In this document: positions 12,200 to 23,789 of the stretch, one piece after another
Layout: each line of letters starts with the position of its first letter
Position numbering within the stretch: position 1 is the first letter of the stretch
The notes under the pieces: model-generated
The model's input: only the letters and a program-made list of their open reading frames with translations
Databases searched by the model: none
Told to the model about the DNA's origin: nothing
From: Rapana venosa
Taxonomy: Eukaryota; Mollusca; Gastropoda; Neogastropoda; Muricidae
DNA: 64,000 nucleotides
Reading direction: 5' to 3'
Assembly: GCA_028751875.1 (NCBI GenBank)
Contig: CM054141.1
Coordinates: 48,204,633-48,268,632, forward strand
Made by a program: the position numbers and the translations under genes

Positions 12200-12219
12200 G
12201 GGGGGGGGGGGGGGGGGAG
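12200..12219 (+). repeat. Oligo(G) tract
   Basis: Run of about 18 G within a purine-rich stretch. Confidence 0.9.
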
Positions 12220-12485
12220 GGATAGGGATCTAGGATGGGCATAAGACTAGTAGCATGACAAATATATGTTTGAACAAATGACAGTAAAGTCTTGAATTAC
12301 TTTTGAATGAATGACAGTGTTCACATACTTTCATGTATTGGTATTTATATACTTGTTTATATGTTTAATTAAATGGTTTAGATTAGTTTTAGATGTCTGT
12401 GTGTTTGGTATGTGCATAATGCACCATGTAAGTAAATCTCTTTCTTTAGTGAAATGTCAGTTAAAACATTCAGGACCTGTGATGG

Positions 12486-12611
12486 CCTTTGATATTGATT
12501 AGAATACAATGAGATTGTGTTGGTGGCAAATCTGTGCACTGACCTTATGATCATTGCAGATCTTACACCAACATATTACTTTTTTTTTTAAACAATGTAT
12601 TGATATGAAAG
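12486..12611 (+). ncRNA. Candidate small-RNA hairpin, copy 1 of 4
   Basis: The 5' arm is TGTGTTGGTGGCAAATCTG (12517-12535). The 3' arm is CAGATCTTACACCAACATA (about 12557-12575). They pair with a few mismatches and G-U pairs, leaving an inner segment of about 20 nt. An outer pair, CCTTTGATATTGA with TTGATATGAAAG at 12600-12611, could extend the stem. No other explanation (ORF, SINE) covers it. Function as a miRNA or other small RNA is inference. Confidence 0.4.
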
Positions 12612-12711
12612 ATCAGTGTTGCACAATTTTTGTATAAAGTGTGTGTGTGAGAGAGGTTTAGGGAAATTAATTATGGAAGAATTTTGTGTGTGCATGCATG
12701 TGTGTGTCCGT

Positions 12712-12960
12712 GTCAAAGTCAAAGTCAAATTTTTATTTTCAGATGGTACATTGAATAAGCAGTGCATTTGCTTTTTTTCATCAAGGCATCTATCTAACAA
12801 ACCAAAACAAAAAAATATATATGCAGACATAGAATAAAAAGCTAATCAGTGATAAACCATACAAATCAAATAAGAGTAAACAATAATATATGTTTACATA
12901 GAATTTAAAAAAACAAACAATACCCCCCCTCCCTGAACAATGTATAACCATACAAATCAA
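12712..12960 (+). mobile_element. Short repeat end ('tcaaagtcaaagtcaaa' type)
   Basis: The repeated 'gtcaaagtcaaagtcaaattttta' opening resembles the 'gtcaagtcaagtcaagtcaaaatgatctttatt' opening at 60.78 kb. Both look like inverted 3' ends of an interspersed element. The phrase 'ataaaccatacaaatcaaa' also occurs twice (about 12851 and 12947), so the piece has an internal duplication. Confidence 0.4.
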
Positions 12961-13311
12961 ACAAAGAAAAATTCTTCTAAAAATATATCCACCATAAAAC
13001 AAACAAATGTGTGTGTGTAATGGGAAAGGGTAGAAGTGTTGATTAGTGTTTGTTGTCTGTATAAGGGGAGAGATCACTCTTTTTGGGTGGTTTTAAATTT
13101 TAAAAAAATCTAACAGTGGTTAGGCATGTACTGGAGTGTTTAGATGTTTCATTGATCAGAAGCTAGTTTTCAATGCCAAACTGTCTGTGTAATATGAATG
13201 CTTTTGCTTAAGGGTGGGTGGGTTTTTTATTTTATTATCCTTTTTAAAAAAAATTGTTTTTCTTTATGAATGAAATGAAATTTTGCTTGGAAAAAAAAAG
13301 TTCTGCGATTG

Positions 13312-13429
13312 CCTTTGATATTGGTATGAATGTCATTCTTTTGTGTTGGTGGCAAATCTGTGTACTGATCAGCTGGCAGATCATTGCAGATTTTACATCA
13401 ACACATCTTGGGAAAACCTGATATGAAAG
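13312..13429 (+). ncRNA. Candidate small-RNA hairpin, copy 2 of 4 (best stem)
   Basis: The 5' arm TGTGTTGGTGGCAAATCTG (13342-13360) and the 3' arm CAGATTTTACATCAACACA (13387-13405) pair over 19 positions with one two-base mismatch and one G-U pair. An inner GATC...GATC pairing continues the stem. CCTTTGATATTGG (13312) and CCTGATATGAAAG (13417) can form a basal stem. The shape resembles an animal pri-miRNA hairpin. I do not recognise the mature sequence as a known family. Confidence 0.45.
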
Positions 13430-13549
13430 ATAAATAATACTTAATTATGTGTGTGGTGTGAAATGTATCTGGTTTTTGTAGTTAAAAAACAACAACAACA
13501 CTATGCAAATTGTCATTTGAAAAAAAAGTAAAGCATGTCTCAGGACTGT

Positions 13550-13645
13550 CCTTGATATTGGCAAGAATTTTACTGATTTGTGTTGGTGGCAGATCGGTGT
13601 AGTGATCTGCTTGTAGATCATTGATGATTTTACATCAGCACATCT
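13550..13645 (+). ncRNA. Candidate small-RNA hairpin, copy 3 of 4
   Basis: The 5' arm is TGTGTTGGTGGCAGATCGG (13580-13598). The 3' arm is ATGATTTTACATCAGCACA (about 13624-13642). Several positions that differ from copy 2 still pair as G-U, and TGATCTGC/GTAGATCA continues the inner stem. The upstream flank CCTTGATATTGG lies about 30 nt before the stem, as in the other copies. Confidence 0.4.
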
Positions 13646-13708
13646 TGAGAAAAAAATATACATAAGAGATTGATGTTGTACAATGTAAAGTGCAGTAGTG
13701 CGTAATTT

Positions 13709-13734
13709 GGGGGGGGGGGGGGGGGGGGGGGGGG
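13709..13734 (+). repeat. Oligo(G) tract, 26 G
   Basis: Uninterrupted G run between hairpin copies 3 and 4. Confidence 0.95.
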
Positions 13735-14150
13735 TGATCAGATTATGTTTTGCTTTTTGTTATTCTTAAAAGAATCTAGAAAAATTCTTGATGTCAGTCT
13801 GTTTTTTTAGGGGGACAGTTTGTGTGTGTGTTTTTGCTGAAAAAAGTAATAGTATATGAATTGTGTGTGTGAAGTGATTAGAATAAGACAATGGTTTATT
13901 TATTGTTATTTTTTTTCAAAACGAAAGAACTATGAGAAATAATTTTTCCATGTTTGTTGGATGAGTTATATATATTTTTTTGTGTTCATTTATTTAAAGG
14001 TTAAAAAAATGTCTATATGTTGAGTGACTTTCTTTTGCATCTTAAAATATATCTTGAAATATGTTTGTTTTTATGTTATGCTTATCTTGGTTATTTAAGT
14101 TAGGTTTGAATGTCTGGTTGTTATTAATCAAATCAGAACTTATGATTATT

Positions 14151-14250
14151 CTTTGACGTTGAGAGGAATGTCATTAGTTTGTGTTGGTGGCAGGTCTGTG
14201 CACTGATCTTGCAGTAGCAGATCGTTGCAGATTTTACACCACCACTTGAA
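14151..14250 (+). ncRNA. Candidate small-RNA hairpin, copy 4 of 4
   Basis: The 5' arm is GTGTTGGTGGCAGGTCTG (14181-14198). The 3' arm is CAGATTTTACACCACCAC (14228-14245), with inner GATCTTGC / GCAGATC. The loop is slightly longer than in copy 2. The flank CTTTGACGTTGAG is again about 30 nt upstream. A (GATA)n run follows directly. Confidence 0.4.
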
Positions 14251-14686
14251 AAATTATATAGATAGATAGATAGATAGATATAGTTTATATTTGAAAGAGT
14301 GAGTGACGGTTTTTAAATTAATTAAAAAAAAAAAAGTATTCTGTATGTGTGTGTGTGATGAGAGGTTGCGTATGAGTAGGGGTAGGGAGAAAGGTTGCTG
14401 GAAGGGACCAATGTGTGTATTTATTATGAAGGATTAGACTGGAGCCAAATTGCTTGTTTATGTGCATTTGAAATTATCTTTTGATGTGTATGTGTTGTGC
14501 AGGTGTAATAGTTTTAACGCCAAAGTTGGTGGGGAGTGGGAGGGGGGGTCCCCCATATAAAAGATTTCATTTCTTGTTTTTATCTGAAATTGAATGATAT
14601 TGAAAGTGGTTTTTTTTATATTTTTGTAGCTGTACTATTTTTGTCTGCCATATTTTTCTTTATGTAATACAATGTGCCATTATAAA

Positions 14687-14715
14687 AATAAACTGTGTGT
14701 GCATTTGTGTGTGTG
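14687..14715 (+). terminator. Poly(A) signal with GU-rich downstream element
   Basis: AATAAA at 14687-14692 is followed within 5 bases by 'ctgtgtgtgcatttgtgtgtgtgctg'. This is the standard arrangement of a cleavage/polyadenylation site. It is the best end point for a plus-strand transcript through 9.2-14.7 kb. Confidence 0.5.
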
Positions 14716-15129
14716 CTGATTGAACTGGGTTTATATGGTTTAATAGTGTCTGTCTTTTGTTCTTAATCACTATGCTTTACAAACCTTAATTTTCAATACT
14801 TTTACATTAAAACTGGACAAGTAAGTGAAAAATATTGCCCATTTGTATAACAGAAAAATAGATTCTGTAAACTAAAGTAGCAAAAACTGTATATTGTAGC
14901 AGTTAAAACTTGTGATTTCTTTCTTTCAAGCATTCATTGTGAATTCAATTTTAAGTCATTGAAGATTTAGGTTTTTGCTTCAAGTCTCAGAGATATTAGT
15001 AGTAGCAACTTCACTGTTGCAAAATAAATGTAACTCTACAAGGATTTCTTGAAATAAAAACAATAATTAGAGAAATTCACAAGGAGTTACCGAATGATGT
15101 AGGTGCAAGTAGCTCCTGAGTTATGTGAA
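14716..15129. other. Non-coding stretch
   Basis: AT-rich sequence; I see no gene, repeat or signal I can support. Confidence 0.5.
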
Positions 15130-15575
15130 GGTGTAAGGAGGGTGGCAGGGTGGTTAAGATGTTCACCTGCCTACAAGTAAGTCGTCAGGTTCTTGGGGTC
15201 GATTCCCAACCTAGCCCTCTCTTCCCAGTTTAATGAAAAAGTTGGTCTGAATGTCAAAGTCCTTTGGATAAAACTATAAACTGAGGCCCTGTGTTGGGAA
15301 TGCATGCAGAATGCTTTGCACACATGTTAAAACCCCTTTCTGCCTTTTGGAAGAGTAGGCCATTGTGTGTTGGTAGGAATGGATGACCCCCCCCCCCCCT
15401 CCCCCCCCCAAAAAAAAGACACCTGCATGCACACACATATCGTGTTTAGTCACCATCCCCAAAGTCAGAATGCGGCTACCTTAAATGGTGAGGAAAAAAG
15501 GGTTGCTTATGTAAAAATCTCACAATTGGTGAACCTAACCACAGAGCTCTAGCTGAGGAACTGAAGAAGAAGATC
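15130..15575 (+). mobile_element. SINE family B, long copy with tRNA-like head
   Basis: The head 'ggtggcagggtggttaagatgttcacctgcc' has an A-box-like TGGCAGGGTGG, and 'ggggtcgattccc' is B-box-like. The body contains 'actataaactgaggccctgtg' and 'gaagagtaggccattgtgtgttggtagg'. The tail contains 'gtgtttagtcaccatccc' and 'gagctctagctgagg'. A run of C and A at 15388-15417 interrupts the middle. Confidence 0.8.
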
Positions 15576-15774
15576 TGAGGGTTTTTTTTACCCTCCTGGT
15601 ATTGATACTGGTTCCGACTACATACTTTGGATGAGATTATGTTGTTCTTTGATTTCACATCTGTTCACTTGCAGTGATATTAGACAAAATGAGATATTGG
15701 ATATAAAAACCAAAGACCTGTATGTAAATGTACTCTAGTCTCCTTACATTGTACAAACACCATCCATCTGTTGT

Positions 15775-16000
15775 AGAAGAGTAGGCCAGCCTTGTGGTAA
15801 GGGCATTGTACTCCTAACTCAACAGTAAATGAGAGCTTGTGTTCGAGTCTCCGCAGAGTTGTCTGTTTAAGGGAGATATTTTTTCTCTATAGAGATGATG
15901 GGGTAATGATTCTTTCCTGTAAAGTCCTTTGAATGAAAATGTTAACTGAGGTTCTGTGTGTGAAGGTATGCAGAACATCTTTTTTCTTATTCATTTATAT
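15775..16000 (+). mobile_element. SINE family B copy (second head type)
   Basis: The head 'gccagccttgtggtaagggcattgtactcc' is followed by a B-box-like 'gtgttcgagtctcc', and then 'gtcctttgaatgaaaatgttaactgaggttctgtgtg' and 'gcagaacatctt'. It runs tail-to-tail into the inverted copy at 16005. Confidence 0.65.
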
Positions 16001-16004
16001 GGAG

Positions 16005-16335
16005 TACAATGGAACAAGTACTCGTATGCTTTTTTACATCTAGACCCTGTGTGTATGCAGTTTTGCAAATTGTTTCATCCGTTCCCACTGGTACACAATG
16101 GCCTACTCTTCTGAAAAGCAGAACAGGTTTTAACATTTGTGCAAGATGTTCTGCGGCGTGTGTATTCACACACGGGACCGCAGTTTATAGTCTCATCCAA
16201 AGGACTGTTGGGGACAGTGGAGTTGGCATTAATGTTAACTCCAGAGGAAAAATCCTTTTGAACAAGACTCAAACCCAGGTCAGCAGATCACGAGAGTATC
16301 ACTCTTAGCCTCCAGGTTAACACGTTCCCATCTTG
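16005..16335 (-). mobile_element. SINE family B copy, inverted
   Basis: The minus strand reads a head with 'gtgatctgctgacctgggtttgagtcttgttc' (B-box-like), then 'ctggagttaac', 'gactataaactgcggtcccgtgtg' and 'cagaagagtaggccattgtgt'. It is closest to the copy at 46.53 kb. Confidence 0.75.
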
Positions 16336-17065
16336 CATACAAGATGAAAACCCATGCACCTTGTGTAGAAGCTGAAGCCAGCCATGGCCAGTGACATAAA
16401 CAATATACACTACAACTGCACAGGATACACATTGCCCAGGATACTTCACCTGAAAAAACCCACCAGTGCCCTAATGACTCCTGAAGGAGTTAGAGGTTGA
16501 AGAGAAGTCCGCCCAAACCAGGTATGGCCAGGGGTATGGTTAACACAAACATTCTGGGCATGCAGCTTGTGACGTGGAAGAGTAACAAGTACTGCCAAGT
16601 TCTGCTTGCAGACATTCTTCTCCTGTGAACCTTGAAATAGTTAAATCCCAAAGGCTTTGACACAAACTCACCACAGCCACAGAAATGTATGGAGAAACTA
16701 AAACTGAGGTCACCATGAGACCAGAGCCATTGAATCAGAGGCAGTTTTCTTTTATTGGGTAATGATCAATGATAAAGAGGATGATGTAATAATGCTGCTA
16801 TGGAAGTGCACCTACTCTTTTATCCCAGTATCAGCCAGGCCCAAGAGGAACAGACATCTGCAGAGTTGGTTGGGTAATGTGAGGAGTAATACTCACAAAA
16901 TTGCATCCATAAAGCGAATGAAGCTTGATTGTGTGACCGAAGACTTCTCAATGAACCCATAGTAAAGTCACTCTGGTTAGGAGCCGGCCAGAGCCAGACA
17001 AATCCCAGTGCCTCTCAAAGGATTCAAACCCATGACCTTCCAGCATAACCAACTGCACCATGGCA
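16336..17065 (-). mobile_element. tRNA-derived SINE or composite repeat region
   Basis: On the minus strand, at about 17060-17015, a head reads TGGTGCAGTTGGTTATGC (A-box-like) and GGTTTGAATCC (B box). This is a clear tRNA-like promoter pair. The rest, down to about 16.4 kb, has no ORF of note and contains 'ccagtgccctaatgactcctgaaggag', which recurs in altered form near 37.89 kb. The low-coordinate limit is uncertain. Confidence 0.5.
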
Positions 17066-17861
17066 TATGTACAGACAAAATAATGTTAAAGCACATTTGA
17101 CACGATAGCACTTATTGAAAAAGGATCTTAATGTACCAGACTGTAACATCACACCATAAATGCAGCATATGAATATGTGTAGAAACAAAATGCAAATGGC
17201 ATGCAGGCTGCCAAATCTAATCACGTAAGTCTTTGTTGTTCTTTTCCTTTCACTTAGTCTTATAAAGAAAACAATTTTTTTTCTTTATTAGTATTTACAT
17301 ACAGGACTTCAAAGGAAGCATGGCATGCACCTCCCCCCCCCCCCCCCAACACCCCCCCCACACCCCCCCCCCCCCACCTCAAGGGTATTTTGTTCATAGC
17401 TGTCCCACAGAAATACAGCTGATTGATATAATTATATAAATTATACATCAGCACATGTCATATTACCCCCCCCCCCAAAAAAAAAGAAGAAAAAGAAAAG
17501 AAAAAGGGGAGGGTACATTACACACACACACGCACGCGCGCGCGCACACACATGTAAGTTATGGCATCTTTCTCTTTATTGTTACCTGACACTTTAAAAA
17601 AACAACAAACTCTTCATTGTTATCGTGACAATCATTGCTGCTACCGCTATTAAGTGAAAGTATTTTATCGAGGTATTTATTACTTATTTCTGTGTTATAT
17701 TTGTGGATGAGTGATATGAAAAATACATAGCAGATTATTGTTTTTCCATGTATGCACACAATTTCATCTCAAGGCTGTAAAGCTGACGAACAAGGACAAG
17801 GGAAATAACCCACGCATACAGCTCTTGATTGTTTGAAGACTAGGTTGGCCAGTTGGTAAAG
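17066..17861. other. Upstream region of AIFM1
   Basis: Contains oligo(C) runs at about 17331-17376, a CA/CG repeat at 17521-17553 and AT-rich sequence. The AIFM1 promoter and 5' UTR must lie here or further up. I cannot place the start site. Confidence 0.4.
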
Positions 17862-17946
17862 ATGTCACGTTTGGTGAATGTCTGCCGGTTATCAACGTTT
17901 GAGAGGGGTATTTATGCCCTGAAAAAACCACCCGTTAGTGTGATAA
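17862..17946 (+). CDS. AIFM1: AIFM1 exon 1: mitochondrial presequence
   Basis: The ATG at 17862 opens 28 codons rich in Arg/Lys, Ser and hydrophobics and without acidic residues except one Glu ([16 protein letters not shown]...), as expected for a matrix-targeting signal. The exon ends in phase 1 at a perfect donor (A/GTAAGT). This phase matches exon 2 at 21770 and also exon 1 of the small paralogue at 45572. Exon 1 is 3.8 kb from exon 2, so the link rests on phase, presequence character and the paralogue's structure. Confidence 0.7.
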
Positions 17947-18483
17947 GTAAGTCCTTTCAATGTATAAAAATGTTTTTAAAATTTAATTCCAGAATGTGTT
18001 CATTCAAGTTGTATGCCGTCTTCACTTGTTTGTGAAGGTGACTGCTGCGGCTGATAGATCTAGTCTCGTGCAGACGAATATTTGCCCTTTGCCTTGACTT
18101 TGGCCTTCGTTTCAGTCGACGAAATTCTCAGTAGGGAAAGAAGTATTACACGGGCATAGTTCCCCAGCAATATTTCAGTGGCAGTGGGGTAGATGATTCG
18201 AGCTTGCGTACACAAACGCGAAGTACGTGCGTGCAATACAAGTTGAGTGTGCGCGCGTGTGCATGTGTGTGTGTGTGGTTTGCACGGGTGACTGCAGGCC
18301 TACACACACAAAAACAATAATTTATATAAACTAGCAGTCATTCAGTGAGAGCCTGTGACTATAGAAAATTGCTGAGGCCTATGCAAATAATTTCTTTTAA
18401 AAAGTTTGACCATAAATAATTGTAATTCACTATGACCATGAGTAGGAAAATAAATGAAAAGAATGCTGTAACAACATCCATGG

Positions 18484-18519
<36 letters not shown>

Positions 18520-18672
18520 ATGCTTGTGTGTGTGTTTTGTTTTTGTTTTGTTTAATGTCCATTCACCACTTGGTGATCATATATATACTCACATTAAAAC
18601 CAACACCCCCCTAGAGCTCTCTTACATGTATAAATAAAATTTACATACATATGCATGCATACATGTGTGTAT

Positions 18673-18726
<54 letters not shown>

Positions 18727-21700
18727 AATACATATATATATATATATATTATTATCTATCTATCTATCTATCTATCTGTCCCGTAGTCTGACGACCGTGG
18801 GGGCACCCTCAAAGACTCAACAACCAGTTCCCTCCATTCCTCTCTCTGTTCTGCCTTTCTCAGGGTTTTGTTGAGTTCTAGGCCTGTCCATTCACTGATG
18901 TTATCCTCCCAGCTCTTCCTTGGTCTGCCTCTTCTTCTTCCTCCCTGGACAGTGCCTTGTAGAACTGTCTTTGCAAGTCCTTTGGATCTTGTGACATGCC
19001 TATACCATTTAAGTTTACGCTTTTTCACGATCGTTAGAAGGTTCTCATAGGGTCCAATGGTTTGCTGGATTCTGTTATACACGCTTTCGTTGCTTATGTG
19101 GTCTTTGTAGGAGATGCCAAGGAGTCTCCGTAAGCATCTCATCTCCACCGCCTGTACTCTTCTCTCCAAATCTGCAGTCAGGGTCCATGATTCACAGGCA
19201 TACAGAAATATGGATATGACAAGGGAGCGCATTAGTCTGATCTTGGAGATAAGTGAGATATTTTTATCTCTCCAGATGGTGTTTAGTTTTGACAAAGCTG
19301 TTATTGTCTGTGCAGTCCTGCATACTACTTCTGGCTTGGATCCCTGGTCTGATACAATGGCTCCCAGGTACTTGAAGCTTTGAACTGTTTCCAGCTTCTG
19401 GTCATTAACCCTGATATCAGTGCTAATGCCGTTGGTGTTATTAGTCATCAGTTCAGTCTTCTCTGCACTGATTTCCATGCTGTATGTTTTGGAGGCCTTA
19501 TTCAAGTGTTCTGTTAGGCTGGCAAGCTCTTTTTCTGATCCTGCTATTCCATCAATGTCATCTGCGAAGTGGAGGTTTGTGATCGTTCTGCCACCAATGC
19601 TGACTGATCCTTCATGATGTTCCAGTGCATCAGCCATGATTCTCTCAAGGAAGATGTTGAAAAGAGTGGGTGAGAGTAGACAGCCCTGCCTTACTCCAAC
19701 TGTTGTTCAAAACCATTCTCCAATGTTGTTGTTGTAGTACACTGCACTGGTGGCCTCGCTGTGCAGCTGTTTGATGACTCTGATCAGGTTTGCATTGATG
19801 CTGTACAAATTCATGGTTGCCCACAAAGCTGCATGCCACACCCTGTCAAATGCCTTCTTAAAATCGATAAATACGTGGTAAAGGTCTTGTTGATGTTGAA
19901 GGTACCGCTCACATAGTATTCTGAGGTTGAATATCTGTTCTGTTGTGCTGCACCCTGCTCTGAAACCTGCTTGTTCCTCAGCAATGATGGTCTCTACTTG
20001 TGGCTTCAGTCTATTCAATATTATCTGCAGCATGACCTTGCTTGGGTGGCATATGAGACTGATTGTGCGGTAATTATGGCATTGTTGTAGATTTCCTTTC
20101 TTGGGGAGGGTGATGATGAGTGACTGTGTCCATGGTGTTGGCCATTTTCCTGTCTGCCAGATCTTGTTGCAGATTCTTAGTAGGGCGCTGATCATGGCTT
20201 CCCCTCCAGCTTGAACCAACTCAGCTGGAATGTTGTCAGCCCCTGCTGACTTTCCCTTTTTCAGCGATCTGACTGCTGTTTCCACTTCTTCTCGGAGGAT
20301 AGGGTGACTGTCTGTGTCTTTGCTTGCTGGTACATTAAGGACATCTGGATCTCCTGCGGTTCTATAGTTATACAGGTCGGAGCAGTATTCTGTCCATCTG
20401 TTCAGAATATCCTGGTCGTCAGTGAGACACTTCCCATTTTTGTCTTGGATTGTTAAACCTTTTCCCTGTTTTGTGCTAGTCAGGTCTTTCACCAGCTGAT
20501 ATGCTTTCTTGCTATTGTTTTTCTTGATGTTCTCTTCAATGTCTTGGCACTGTTCACCGATCCATTTCTCTTTTGCCTCCGTCATGGACTTCCTGATTCT
20601 TTTGTTGACTGCCCTATATTGTTCTGCTCTTTCTTTTGTTTCGTTTTTCTTTTTCTTCAACTCTCTATGCTTGTCGCATAGTTGTAGGATGTTAGGTGTG
20701 ACCCATGGTTTTTTGACTGGTCGGTGTTTGCCAAGAAGCTCGCTTGCTGTTTCAGTCACTGCTGTATTGAAACTATTCGTCAGTGTATCTATGTCTGAGT
20801 CTATCACAGTGAGTGCTGCAAACTTTCCACCTATCCTTGCTTGAAAAATTTCTAATACCTCTGGGTCCTTCAGCTTCTCGAGGTCAAATTTGATCCTGAT
20901 GTTGTTCCGCTTGTGGATTTTCTTTAGACGTAGTCGGAAAGTCATCATCACAAGATCATGATCACTCCCTATGTCTGCTCCTGGAAAACTTCGTGTCTGT
21001 GCGATGTTAACGCTAGACTGAAAATATTATATGTATACTTAACAACTGATGTTAATTTTTTTTTTATGAATTGCTAAGATTGAGTGAGAATCATATTTAT
21101 AAAGCTTCTTGAACAATGGCATATTTTTATGAATATCTAGATTCATATTCCTCGATTTGAAACAGGTAATAAGAATTGGGCTATCAAACAATAAATGGTG
21201 GATCGAAAGTGGTTGAGAACAGCATGTCATTGTCACATTTTTGGTATTTGTGTGTGTGTGAGAAAGTGAGAGAGACTGGATGGAGAGAGAGGAGAGAGAG
21301 AGCGTTTGCTTTTCATTTTTATTATTTTTTTGAGAGTGTATTGGAATACGAAGAAGAAATACAATGATGTAAATATTATAAATACTGAATAATGATCAAT
21401 AACCTTTGCATTCATGATACATCATTAAAATTAAATGTATCCTGGTTTATTGACAGTATCTGAGTATGGTCTGTACTAATACTACTATTTTATTATGTGC
21501 CTGTCAGTGTATTTCTGCTGTTGCCCTTCTCATAGTTTAAACTTAAGTATTTTGACAACCTGACCAGTGATCTGTGAGTCAAAGCTATGCAGAATCAGTG
21601 CTGAATTTATGTAAGTATTCTATTTTGTTTGTAAGTGATCTAGTATGGTCATACTTATTCTCATGTCATAGTGTCTGATGTTGAAAATAGTGTATTTTAA

Positions 21701-22517
21701 TAAATAAAATGTATAAATCCTATTGATCAACACATAAATAAACTATGGAACTGGACATTATTTGTGCAGAGGCAGTGCCATTGTCTCCCCTTCAGCATGT
21801 CAGATGTATGGGTGGCCACACTCCGGCTCACTGGAAGCCGCAAAAAGAGCTTTCCAGAGAGACAAAGTCACACATGGATGACCTCCCTGTGCCAATGGGA
21901 CCATGGCAAAAATACTACGACCAGCGGAACACAAAGTGGTCATACATGCTGTATGGCAGTATCGCTTTTCTAGGCGTTACAATCTATGCTGTGAGTAGGT
22001 TTATGTGAAAGTATGTTTTTATGCATGCCATTAGTGCATATTGATATTCAATGATTTATGTTCTGTCATTTGCATGTATAGTGATTGTGAGGCAGTGAGG
22101 AAGAGAAATAGTGACAATGTTGCTTTAGTAATTTACTAAATATAAAAGAGATTGCTGTACATTTTAATATAATATATATATATATATATGGAGCTAAAGG
22201 AGGTAAAGGAGTCCCATAACCTATAAGGTTGTAGGGGAGCGAGGCGTCAGAGACCTCACTTCTCTAGGGCCAGCATATTGAGGGCGGCGCCCATCTCCTC
22301 TCCCTCGCTGCTTTACCTTCCCTGACCCTAAAGAGGGCAGGTACCCATTTACAGCTGGGTGAACTGGGGGAACTGTACTGAAGCCACGGCGCGCAAACGG
22401 TCACCCATCCAACTGGTAACCACGCTCGACGCTGCTTAACTTGGCTAGGGGAAAGCGAGTGCTCTGACCACTGAGCTATCCCGTATATATATATATATAT
22501 CTATATCTATATCTATC

Positions 22518-22563
<46 letters not shown>

Positions 22564-22852
22564 GTTTTGTGTGTTCTTTCTTTCTTTAAATTTTAATGTC
22601 TTTTAACTTAAGGTGAATGTTAGACAAGTAGGGGAAGGGACGTGTATACTGTGTGTGTGTATGTGTGTGTGTGCGCGCGTATGTGCATGAATGTCTCTTG
22701 CACATATTGTAACTCATATTATGTACATTGTAATTTGTATGTCATTTGTATTGGTTGCAACTGAGAGCTCTGCTAATGACCTAAATATATCTTATCTAGC
22801 AATATAGCAATACAGCATATAATTACCCCCCCCCCCCCCACCCACACACACA

Positions 22853-22883
<31 letters not shown>

Positions 22884-23729
22884 ACATATCTTTTATGAGC
22901 CTGCCTCTCTTTTTTTCTTTTTTCTTATTCTCCAGGGTGACAACCAAGAATATAATTTATAAAAAGTAAAACAAAAAACAAACAAACAAAATAAACTCAA
23001 ACAAAAACCAAATGTTAGAGTATTATACACCTTGTCCTTACTGAATTATCAAAACCCTGTCAGTGTCATGAAAATATTGTTCATTGAATTATTTTATTTA
23101 TTCATTTCAGCTTCATTAGCATTAATTTAATTTAAATTAAACACTAAGTTGACTAACATAAACTTTAGTAGATGTCTACAGATATAATTGAGATGCGATG
23201 CTCCACTATTATAGCTGAGCAAAAGGCTTGCACTTGACTTATAATCAGAGAATCATACCAGCATGCAAAATACAGTAGTCACTTGAGGGATGTTTGTCAA
23301 AAGATCATGGCTTTTGACTGTTGTTGTGTTTAAGGGGTGGGGGAGATGGAAGGAGGAGGGGGGGGGGGGGATGTGTATATTATACTTTACAACTTGTGTG
23401 TTTTGTGGCACTGTGAGCGTGTAAGTAGTGGTGTGGAAAATTTAAAAAAAGATACCAGTATGAATAGAAAACCTTCATCTATTCATTTTATTGTGCCTGT
23501 CAGATGTGGAAGGTTGGAGCATTTTACCTGCACGATTTTCCGTATGGGGCTGTACCTGACCCAGCTGTGATAGGCATGCTCAGATCTGATGGGTCTCCTC
23601 CACCCCCACCACCTCCACCACCACCACCACCACCACCTTCATCAAAAGCTGGCGAAGCACATAAAGGTAACAGATTTTTGCTCAAATATATTCAGATAAT
23701 TTCTTTTAATAATTGCTACAAAAGAGAAA

Positions 23730-23789
<60 letters not shown>

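Larger units (their letters stand above)
9294..14715 (+). other. Putative long 3' UTR of the gene ending at 9293
   Basis: About 5.4 kb without a supportable ORF, between the TAG at 9291 and an AATAAA followed by a GU-rich element near 14.69-14.72 kb. It contains the 9820 repeat, two oligo(G) tracts, a degenerate minisatellite (11.13-11.53 kb), a family B tail fragment (about 11.91-11.99 kb), a repeat end at 12.71-12.96 kb and four long hairpins (12.5-14.25 kb). The UTR reading is inferred from the flanking signals. A separate non-coding transcript or untranscribed spacer is also possible. Confidence 0.35.

Noticed and set aside
18868..19617. Plus-strand ORFs opposite the RTE element
   Set aside because: They are shadows of the minus-strand reverse-transcriptase frame. 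The same applies to 20509-20844.
21745..22008. An 87-codon ORF as a free-standing small gene
   Set aside because: The last residues (VSRFM) are read from the intron past a GTGAGT donor. The homologous exon at 43795-43997 ends at the same place, so this is an internal exon. The ATG at 21745 lies in the acceptor region.
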